Below are positions 56,331 to 64,000 of a stretch of DNA of 64,000 nucleotides, one piece after another. The notes below the pieces were generated by a model. The model made no database searches. It saw only the letters and a list, made by a program, of their open reading frames with translations, and was not told where the DNA came from. The number at the start of each line of letters is the position of its first letter. Position 1 is the stretch's first letter. The position numbers and the translations under genes were made by a program. Source of the DNA: Anodontia alba (lineage: Eukaryota > Mollusca > Bivalvia > Lucinida > Lucinidae); the NCBI GenBank assembly GCA_964016985.1, contig OZ024833.1:60773463-60837462 (forward strand), in the 5' to 3' direction.

Positions 56331-56527
56331 AAAAATATTTACCTGATACCCACTGTTATCTAGACCTATGTAACCACTTTTGTAATATCCCAAAGAGCAG
56401 TTTCACTATATACTTAATCTCTCCACGACAGCCCATTCCCTATAAGAACCACTTTTGTGATATCCCAAAGTGCAAACTTACCAAATATTAAACCTCTCTA
56501 AAATGACCACCTCCCTGTAACAGCCAG

Positions 56528-56533
56528 TTTTAT
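56528..56533 (-). terminator. Candidate poly(A) signal AATAAA of the - strand gene
   Basis: On the - strand AATAAA occurs about 54 bases after the TGA stop, a normal distance for a short 3' UTR. It is the first such hexamer downstream. The 3' UTR would be about 75-90 bases. Confidence 0.45.
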
Positions 56534-56586
56534 TTTTTCCCAAAGATGACTTATAGGGAGGTTGCACTTATACTTAAAAGTCATTA

Positions 56587-56796
56587 TCAGGAAGTTTTTG
56601 AATTCTTTAAGTATCTTCTGCTCCCTACTGTACGACCTTTCTGCTCCGGTAGAAGTGCCATTCCAAGTTTGAGCCTCAGGGCATTGGGAATGTAGGGATA
56701 AGAGTTGCAGTGGCCATGCCTATTTGGTATGTCAGATTCTCTATACACGTGGATCTGGACTGCTGATCGAAGCTCCACCTCAAATCCTGTCCATGT
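56587..56796 (-). CDS. Unrecognised gene, last exon with stop
   Basis: The acceptor is AATTTTTCAG. There are 69 codons beginning TWTGFEVELRSAVQIHVYRE and ending with a basic tail (GSRRYLKNSKTS) and TGA. No donor-like site with continued coding is needed, so this is taken as the terminal exon. An AATAAA follows at 56533-56528. Confidence 0.83.
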   Translation of the reverse strand, partial: TWTGFEVELRSAVQIHVYRESDIPNRHGHCNSYPYIPNALRLKLGMALLPEQKGRTVGSRRYLKNSKTS

Positions 56797-59700
56797 CTGA
56801 AAAATTATTACAAAAATGTTTGGTTATCATAATGACAGCTAAAGGGAAATTGATATCTCCAGGGGAAATAACTCTGACACAAGTAGTTGCCTCATTTCAC
56901 ATTGCTGGCTACTCTTAAAGATTTGCTCCCTCAGTGAGGCGCTTCAAATGAATACCCTCAACATGTTTTCAAAAAGAATAAGAAAAATATGTAGATACCA
57001 TATTTCCCATATGTATTCAGATGGACAGGCCTGAGCAAACAGTATAGACCCAGATGAGACGCCACAGAACGTGGCGTTTCATCTGGGTCTACACTGTTTG
57101 CCACTCATCCAGCAATTTTTAGACAAAACATAGGGTAGTGAATTGTACTGGTTCAAATTTTAGAACATATATGGTAAGGAGTTGAGGTGTCCGAATACTT
57201 AGGGTAAAAACGGTACTCCCTCTTAGCTGGAGCTAGGCCCCTTTTCAGACAGGAAGCAAAAACGATTTAGACAAGTTGCCTCCTGTGAATGTGTATCTGT
57301 TCCTTCTTTTGGTAACTTTGTGATACTGAATGTTATATGTGAAGTTTTCAGCGATAAAATTCTAAACTGCAAAGAGATACAAAATATAAATTCTAACCTC
57401 TTCCCCTAGCAACTTCTTAAAAACGGTGGCCATTTTCTTCTCTGGTAGCCACTGGTTACCACTGGCAAACACTGTACAGTCCTTGTATTTTCCTGTCAGT
57501 AAAACATGGATTTTCTTTTCCAAATATGGTATTGTTCCAGTCTCAGCTGTTGACACAAAAAGGTCAATGAGGTCATTGAATCCTTCTCCTCTCTCCTTAT
57601 GAATATTCATTAAATAACCTGGAGATATATAGAACATAAGATATGAGTAAATATTTCTTTTTATAAAAATTGTATAAAATCAATGAAAAATGGATTACAA
57701 TATTGTTATAGCTGTTTCGTTTCTTTATTTTTTTCTTCCTTAAGAGGGCTGTTAAACCTTTACCACTCTCTTGGCTAATTAAGCAGACATCAAATTGGTG
57801 ATATTTTTCTTATTTTTCCCAGAAAACAGGATTTGGATATTTCATGCAAATTGTCTCCATTTGTTGTCTGCTGAAAATGTTACCCAGGCTGCTAAGAGTT
57901 AATATCTGTATGTTTATGATAACATCTATACACCTATGAATATCTTACATAATTATGAAATTTTGTAAACTTGTAATGGAGACAATCTGCATGAAATGCC
58001 AAATCCTGTTCTCTGGGAAAAATAAGAAAAAATATTTCAATATGTTGTCTGCCGAAAATTTTACCCTGGGTGCTATGCTTAAATATCTGTATGTTTATGA
58101 TAACATCTTACAGTAATTATTAAATTTTTGTAAACTGGTGATGGAGGTGAAAATTATTTTTTTAAACACAGACATGCTGTATTTACCCTTAATATTTGGA
58201 CACTTATTCTGCATACCGTACTTATCCTAAAATCTGAGTAACTTCAGTTTAATTCCTGTTGATGTGTCTGGAACTGCTGAATGATTAAGATATGCAGACC
58301 CTGATCAAATGTCCAAAGTATCATCCAGGGCCCAGTTGTTCAAAGCATTGTTAGCTTAACGAGCTCCTTAAGGGTCATTTCTTAACTGTTTTAGCGGATT
58401 CAATATACAATACCCTGATATTTTTTGCTGAAAAAATGTGAGTAGCTTTTGCACTGCAAAAGCTACTCACATTTTTTCAGCAAAAAATTTCAGTATATTT
58501 GTGCATCACTTGATGTAAATTTTAATGAATCATTAACTAACGACGTCGTTAGCTTTGAACAACTGGGCCCTGGTCTTTGCTCTCTGTTCATACATTCAGT
58601 AGTATCAAATAATTCTGTTAGCAGACAATCAAGGCCTTGTTTGGACTGTGCACAGGCTGATCTGGGCCTTTGCTGTCAGCATATGCCCAAAGACACATTT
58701 TGCATGCAGCGCCCCATATAATATGCTAATAGTGTAGTTCAGATAATCAAAGCACTGATAGCACTGGTGGTTCTACTGTCTCTGAATGTAGGCTGGGAAA
58801 ATGCAGACCGTGACCCCTTCTGTGGCATCTGATCTGGGTCTGCACTGTTTACAAATGTCCCAAATATGCCAGTCCAGCTTTTACAGATAACCCTCTATCA
58901 ATAGCATTCAGACGTCAAAGTGACAATAATTGTGCGTCTATCAATAACCGTTACCTGGATTTCATCTAACAAGCAGTTTGATTACATTGGTCAGTGATAA
59001 TCATGTGGACAACTACCTTAAGGACTTTTTGGTTTTTGTATACTGTGGCTTGATTGTAAATAATCGACCCAAAAATAGGGTAAACTTACCAATAAATGCC
59101 CAGACAGTACTGGCATGTACCATGCAATAGTTGGCTCTTTTCCACATGGCTTTATCCAACATACCCTTCCTCACCATGTCCCTGTGTTCTTGAAGTGCTC
59201 TATGGCAAAGTTTGAGGGTAGCTGCTGCACAGCTTTGGCCATCTGAAATTTAAAACAAATAGATTTCTAAAATATCTGACTGGAATATATCTCATATTTA
59301 TTTTAGAAAGGCAGAGAAGGGAAGAACTAAAAGGCAGAAGAAATAAAAGATAAGAACTAATCAGGTTTTCCAATACAAACTTTGTCGTAAGGTAAGATGA
59401 GATGTCCATAAAAGAAGAGAGGTAACTATCATTTCTGTATATGAAATAGGGCTGCTTCAAGATATAAGGGTGAGTTGGATAGAGTAAAAATACTTTAAGC
59501 CCCAGACTAGTTGGTTCTGCTGACAAACACATTTCTAGTTTACTTTTCTGACTCCTCTAATTTTGTGATAAAATTTATATCAAGACTATAAATTGTATAC
59601 ACTTTACAGTAGCTAGAAATACATACATATATATATAGATTTTTTTGGTACGTGGGATGAATCTGAATCTGTGAATTTTACATATGTTTGAAGCAGGGCT

Positions 59701-62700
59701 CTGGAAATTTTGAAATCTGAATCGGTCCAGCCGATGACGATGACGTCATCAATGAGCCCATTTCCAAAAAAAAAAAAATGTATATATCACCTGTCACGAA
59801 AACTAATGACAATTGGCAGTCCTATAACTCCTTTTAAATAATACACCTCAACTCCGTTATATGACGGAAGTCCGAGTATAACGAGCATGATCAAAACTGG
59901 CGTCATCAATAAATACAGTCAGGTATGTAAAAAGAAAGAAAGAAAAAATAATAAAAAAAAAAATAAAAAAAATAAAAAAAAAAAACAAAAAAAAAACGGT
60001 TTTGTTGTTATTTCCACCTCCGCAGGGTTTTCCCAAACTATTTACAAACAACTGATTCCAGTCTTGTATAAGCGCGAAGACGGCGGGAAACAGGAGAGAC
60101 GGAACGAAACGACTTTCATGGACCTAAATAGGTCTAATAAAAAAGGCCTGCGCCACGGGCGGTTTTGCAGTTTTCAATGTTTCAATATTTGATCAGACTG
60201 CTTAAATTTTAAGCACTGACCAATCTTGTCTAGCGCAAGTGGTGCATTACTTATTTTTACCGTGAAATCTACCTAGAATTATACTCGCGTGTTACGGCAA
60301 TCAACAAAAAAAAAAAAAAAAAAAAAAGAAGAAGCAATCAATAATACCCAGATCAGGTGCCGTTGTGTGCGACATCTGATCAGGACGTACACGGTTTGGG
60401 AATTCATTTATCGAATCTGGGACCGACAAACCGTGTTGATCAAACCAAAAAAGAAGAGGAAGAAAACGGGTGCGTTCAATCGTGCATTCTTTTATCACTC
60501 TCAGTAAAGCGACCTTTGATCTTTTTGGACACGCTGGCTGCACCTGGATGTTTTGCAGTCTCAGTGTATTCACACGTGTCACACAAACGGATTAATTATC
60601 AGACTACCGTTACTGATGATTCGTGTTAATCGCTTGTTTACCGCACAAAGGTCAGTGAAGTGTTGATTTTTTGACAATGTTTGGATAATGACGTAATTAA
60701 TTTGTGCTGCGGGTAGGTTGCCGTTATTCAGCTGTCTCTCCAATATACATGTCAAATGACCGTTTAGAGCCTTTTAACTCTCATAATATCGCATTTAAAA
60801 GTTGCGCGGATGTTGTCAGTTTGGGAAGACTTGACCGTTTGTGATTTTTTAGACATCATTGATTCGTGAAAATTGGTTGGTTTGGGAAAAATGGGATTCA
60901 AGGCACAAACCTGTTGGACCGATTTATTAGCGTTTTGGGGTGTTTGAAATCGGTCCAGAATTCTTAATTTCGGTCCAGACCGGCTATTTTTCCAGTTTTC
61001 CCGAGCCCTGGTTTAAAGACACTTTTTCACTTGGTGCCGCCCATATGGAGAAGACTTAAAAAGTATAACAAGATGGAAATTAGTTCCAGTATCTGCTAGC
61101 TCAAGACAGTTTGGAAAGTATTATGTTATTAGGTTGTGTGTGTTTCCGAATAGTACATTCAGAAGTTGGATTATGAAAATATCTATCCATTCATCCTTAT
61201 TTCATAAAACTGTGTCAAGACAATAAAATATACTCCTTACCACCAAGATCTACAAGCTGTCCTGTCGTTATTGCTCCCCTTGCTGCACTGTTACTATGGA
61301 AACAAACTGCCTGGCATACCACTGCACGAAGGATTAGTGTAATGTCAAGGTCAGAATTGATGTAGTGGAGGATCATGGGAACTGTGACTTTGTCCTCCTT
61401 CTTTGGCTTCTTTTTCTTCATTTTTCTTCTTGCTTCAATTGCTATTTCATCCTCACTATCATCATTCATATAATCATCAAACGAATCATCATCACCATCA
61501 GAGTAACCATCACTTTCTTCATTATCTTTAACTATATTTTCACCAGTCTGAATTGGCTGTGGTTCTCCTACTTGTTGATCAGGAACTATTAACACTTCAC
61601 GATCATCAACCTCCTGATCTCTGTTCTGCTGACCTTGACCTTCACTTACAGTCTGTGTTGTCTCAAGGTCAGAACATCCTTGAACTTCTGTTGCCATGGC
61701 ATCAGATACTTGAATAGATATCAGTGATCTTGCTGCAAAGTCTGAACAACAGAAAGAATAACAAACCGATAAGGATGTTATACAGTTATAAAACATTAAC
61801 CTTCACCACTCTCTGGGCTATTTCAGCAGATAGGCTTTGACATTTCATACCAATTGTCTCCTTTGTCAAATTATCAAAGCCTATTTTCTGGGAAAAATAA
61901 AAAAAATATATTTCAAAATGTTGTCTGCTGAAATTTTTACTCAGCATGCCAAGCACTAAAATTTACTCGAGTGAAGCCATAAGAAAAGGGGCATATGTGG
62001 ACAGCTAGGACCTAGAGTAGCCTTTGCATGAGAAAGTCTGATCTGGGCATTCACTTTTAGGATCACTGGATACTGTAGAATATACTGATGTATAGAAGAG
62101 GCCTTTGTCTAACTGCTGTCTGGCTGGGTGATCTGAATCTTTATTTGCATATGCCCAAAAGACATCTTTTCTCATGGCACAGTTTAATTTTAACCCTTGT
62201 CCTGCTGAACCTGGATATACCCTGCCCTTGCAAACAGTGTAGATCCACAGCAGTTGGCTTCTGAAGAAGGCAACTGATCTGGATCTGCACTATTTGCCAT
62301 TCAGTATGTGAATTTATATCAACAATCTGGATTGGCTGACAATTAAAAGTGGGCGTGGCATCTTAATTTATTCAGCATGACAAGAGTTAACTTTCCTTAA
62401 CACATTTTAGTCTTGAAACCTCCAAAAGTGTAACTGGCAAACAGTGAATACCCAGATCAGGCATCACAGAACACAATAATCTGCACTACGTATTATTACA
62501 TTGTAACAATAAAATAACAATGGAAATAGACCAGTCCAAAGCATTGTGGTAGGAGAGTCCACATACAACAGCTTTACTTTTTAGTGATCACTTAGCAAAT
62601 TCAGCCGTTGACAAAAATAATAGCTACCAGTAAGAGGAGTTTCCCGATAAATATTTTCATATTTCTCCATGAAAACAAAACAAATGTTGTGGGTACTCAT

Positions 62701-63460
62701 TAAAAGGGCCTTTGTGCAGGTTTTTAACGATTACCCACAGCTTATCACATAGTGGCCTAAATTCCCAACATTCAGCATGAAACATCTCGCGATGCAGATG
62801 GTCTACATGCATGCAAATGTGATAAATCAGTTATACCATGGTTCTGTGCATGTACATGTGATAATGCACTCACTCATGTTCGTACATTAAGTCATCATAC
62901 ATGCGCGCAAACCATGGTATAACTAAGACATATTTTGTGTGGAGAAATAAGAAAACTACATGTATCAATAACTAGATTGAAAACAAAAAAAAATAAAACA
63001 CCTTATGTGGAGCTATTTTAAAACAGATTTTCTTATATTTATTTTTCAAGAAAATTGACAATTTGCATAAAATGCCGAGCCCTATTTTTGGAGAAAAATA
63101 AAAAAGGCATATTTCAAGATATGGTCTGCTGAAATCTTTGTCCAGTATGCTAAGGATTAAATAAACAAGGACTGGCAGAACACATACAAAAGCCACTTTT
63201 CCATTGTTAGAGATTTGTACACAAGATATTCTCTCTGACACATAAACATAATAAAAGTAAGGTATCTTACCTTCTAGCTCTGCAAAAGTGTTTGTGACCG
63301 CTGTCTTGATTTCATTTATCCACTCATCAGGGACTATTCCACTGTTATCATCAATATCTGACAGGTTTCTATTTTTAGACAGCCATGTGTTGACAAATGC
63401 CATGCATCCTGGGAATGACTGAATGCTGGGATAAGCTGTCTGGCAAAGTTTGTTGTGAAG
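56587..63460 (-). CDS. Unrecognised protein, C-terminal 424 residues (5 exons, 5' end missing)
   Basis: Joined exons on the - strand, in order of translation: 63460-63271, 61741-61241, 59242-59090, 57618-57398, 56796-56587. All four introns are GT..AG and phases agree through to TGA. I do not recognise the family. The product has a mixed first segment with a VPDEWINEIK stretch and then an acidic Asp/Glu run (SDGDDDSFDDYMNDD) followed by a lysine-rich run (MKKKKPKK) that could be a nuclear signal. After this come helix-rich stretches with regularly spaced Leu, Ala and His (LILRAVVCQAVCFH, AAATLKLCHRALQEH) that could be HEAT/armadillo-like. It ends in a basic tail after a long unbroken domain. 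No catalytic motif is visible. No signal peptide or membrane span is seen in this part. The beginning of the gene lies beyond base 64000. Confidence 0.85.
57002..57215. mobile_element. H-family MITE
   Basis: It has GGACAGGCCTGAGCAAACAG, hairpin GACGCCACAGAACGTGGCGT, then ATGGTAAGGAGTTGAGGTGT and ACTTAGGGTAAAAACGGTA. It lies in the last intron of the - strand gene. Confidence 0.65.
57398..57618 (-). CDS. Unrecognised gene, exon D
   Basis: The acceptor is ATCTCCAG and the donor GTTAGA. After the split Gly come 73 codons: YLMNIHKERGEGFNDLIDLF, then TGTIPYLEKKIHVLLTGKY and NQWLPEKKMATVFKKLLGEE. The exon ends on a codon boundary and fits the phase-0 start of exon E. Confidence 0.87.
57751..58150. 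repeat. D-family MITE with a tandem duplication
   Basis: 57751-57902 is a D copy (TTACCACTCTCTTGGC to GCTGCTAAGAGTTAA). The block from its right arm through ATATCTGTATGTTTATGATA occurs again at about 57962-58145. Confidence 0.55.
58182..58345. repeat. Partial H-family MITE
   Basis: TATTTACCCTTAATATTTGG and ACCGTACTTATCCTAAAATC, then CAGACCCTGATCAAATGTC. It ends where the following E copy begins. Confidence 0.5.
58328..58571. mobile_element. E-family MITE, complete
   Basis: GGGCCCAGTTGTTCAAAGC and GCTTTGAACAACTGGGCCC are perfect inverted ends. The centre is a perfect GCTTTTGCACTGCAAAAGC palindrome. A J-type repeat follows (58600-58720). Confidence 0.75.
59090..59242 (-). CDS. Unrecognised gene, exon C (helical segment)
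   Basis: The acceptor is AAATTTCAG and the donor GTAAGTTT. There are fifty codons rich in Ala, Leu, His and Lys (GQSCAAATLKLCHRALQEHR, then KAMWKRANYCMVHASTVWAF), predicted by eye to be helical. It joins exon D through a split Gly codon, giving the continuous reading WAFIGYLMNIHKERGEG. Confidence 0.85.
59694..61010. mobile_element. hAT-like DNA transposon, non-autonomous, 1.32 kb
   Basis: The left end CAGGGCTCTGG and right end CCCGAGCCCTG are inverted. Flanks GTTTGAAG (59686-59693) and GTTTAAAG (61011-61018) form an 8-bp target duplication with one change. Both facts fit the hAT superfamily. The inside holds CGGTCCAG near both ends, A-rich runs at 59939-59997 and 60306-60327, and a diverged CATCTGATCAGG palindrome. 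No transposase frame is recognised. It sits in the intron between exons B and C of the - strand gene. Confidence 0.75.
61241..61741 (-). CDS. Unrecognised gene, exon B (acidic and lysine-rich linker)
   Basis: This is the largest exon, 501 bp. It starts FAARSLISIQVSDAM and runs through a Gln/Glu-rich low-complexity segment, an acidic run, then MKKKKPKKEDK. It returns to ordered sequence (VTVPMILHYINSDLDITLI, then AVVCQAVCFHSNSAARGAI). The donor GTAAGG leaves one base that forms Asp with exon C. The charged middle is likely disordered. Confidence 0.85.
61796..61966. mobile_element. D-family MITE next to exon B
   Basis: TTAACCTTCACCACTCTCTG to TTTTTACTCAGCATGCC. It starts 55 bases upstream (in gene sense) of the exon B acceptor. 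61975-62180 is a J-type repeat. Confidence 0.55.
62190..62390 (+). mobile_element. A-family MITE
   Basis: TTAACCCTTGTCCTGCTGAA to TTCAGCATGACAAGAGTTAA, TTAA on both sides. The centre has decayed to CAGTTGGCTTCTGAAGAAGG. An I-family remnant follows (62397-62560). Confidence 0.75.
62645..62955. repeat. Broken F-type palindrome with an inner inverted repeat
   Basis: TTTTCATATTTCTCCATG and GTGTGGAGAAATAAGAAAA are outer arms. Between them lie TTGTGGGTACTCATT and ATTACCCACAG, then an insert ending in the inverted pair TTATACCATGGTT/AACCATGGTATAA. Confidence 0.5.
63035..63165. repeat. D-family MITE remnant
   Basis: GACAATTTGCATAAAATGCC, TTTTGGAGAAAAATAAAAA and GTCTGCTGAAATCTTTGTCC, ending CAGTATGCTAAGG. 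Only the right half remains. Confidence 0.45.
63271..63460 (-). CDS. Unrecognised gene, exon A (first in window)
   Basis: The acceptor is CATTTTGCAG and the donor GTAAGATACC (read on the - strand). There are 63 codons plus one base: LHNKLCQTAYPSIQSF, then NTWLSKNRNLSDIDD and NEIKTAVTNTFAELE. It joins exon B through a split Asp codon. No upstream exon is visible in the remaining 540 bases of the window. Confidence 0.82.
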
Positions 63461-63576
63461 CTGCAAAATGGAAATTCAAATGAGACAATCTATATAGAAA
63501 ATGTGCAAAAATTTGAAGGCAACCAACAAAACCCAAGGAATTTTGAAGGCAAATGACGGAAATTAGGAAAATTTTT

Positions 63577-63905
63577 AACCATGGTCCTGCTGAACCTGAA
63601 TATGTCCTGCTCGGTGGCTCAGTTGGATGTGCATTCGACTGAAGATCAGGAGGCTGCAGGCTTGACTCCCACCAGACTGGCAACATTCTTTCATGGAGAT
63701 TGATCATGAAATATTTTCTCGGTCATTCTCTCCCATCTGCTGATTCAAGAAGGGCGCTTGTCAGTTTCTGGTGAAAGAATGTACACAATACTGGTTAACC
63801 ACTTAGAAGACTAAGCCTGTCCAGTAAAAGTGTAGTTAGGTAAACTGACCAAGCTTGACATGACCCCATTGGGTACACTGGGCTTTAAAACCTGAACACA
63901 AACAA
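63577..63905 (+). mobile_element. tRNA-derived SINE, inserted in an A-family MITE end
   Basis: TTAACCATGGTCCTGCTGAA (63577-) is the start of an A copy. The SINE (63608-63905) then has TCGGTGGCTCAGTTGG, TGATCATGAAATATTTTC and ACCTGAACACAAACAAAC. The rest of the A copy is not seen. Confidence 0.65.
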
Positions 63906-63944
63906 ACAAATTACCTGTTAATGTATTTAAGAACTGCTGGATTA

Positions 63945-64000
63945 GTAGCCAACAGTGTAGACCCTGATCAGATGCTGCATTCTGCAGCATCTGATCTGGG
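63945..64000. repeat. H-family MITE cut by the window end
   Basis: AACAGTGTAGACCCTGATC then the hairpin GATGCTGCATTCTGCAGC. The right part lies beyond the window. Confidence 0.6.

Noticed and set aside
61365..61592. 75-codon + strand frame
   Set aside because: It is antisense to coding exon B of the - strand gene, whose splice phases are consistent.

Overview
The window is animal nuclear DNA. It has long AT-rich introns with GT..AG borders, vertebrate-like protein families and a very dense load of short transposons. The repeat types (elements with tandem cores and a CTCTTGTT end, tRNA-derived SINEs, hundreds of bases of palindromic MITEs) make a bivalve mollusc the best guess. That host assignment is an inference from general knowledge, not a proof.

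There are two host genes, both incomplete at their 5' ends and pointing toward each other. On the + strand, nine exons from 8073 to 28178 encode the last 471 residues of a GALNT11-type polypeptide N-acetylgalactosaminyltransferase. The glycosyltransferase domain and the three-repeat ricin-type lectin domain are present and run to a stop codon. The N-terminal membrane anchor and stem must lie upstream of base 1. On the - strand, five exons from 63460 down to 56587 encode the last 424 residues of a protein I do not recognise. It has an acidic/lysine-rich linker and a helical C-terminal region. All intron phases agree within both genes.

The 28 kb between the genes, and nearly all the introns, are transposon-derived. 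There is one degraded LINE with a reverse transcriptase and a PHD-like zinc finger (45057-46440, - strand). There are several Helitron/Helentron-like elements with internal tandem repeats: 2996-6610, with a second copy nested inside it, then 17936-19826, 54608-56330, a related type at 35026-36700, and an end fragment at 1-73. There are two CAGGG-terminated DNA transposons (13262-14689 and 59694-61010), about ten tRNA-derived SINEs, and more than fifty MITEs. I grouped the MITEs by their ends (letters used below): A, B, C, D, I and S are flanked by TTAA; H and N end in TACCGTA-like sequence; K, L and possibly O are flanked by TA; E ends in GGGCCCAG; G ends in CATTACGAAAAC.

The most unusual feature is modular structure. 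MITE families with different termini carry the same central perfect palindromes. Many insertions are nested, and the uninterrupted second arm or a neighbouring copy supplies the empty site, so boundaries and target duplications can be read directly. I found no functional RNA gene, no CRISPR array and no prokaryotic gene. Family letters are my own labels for this window.
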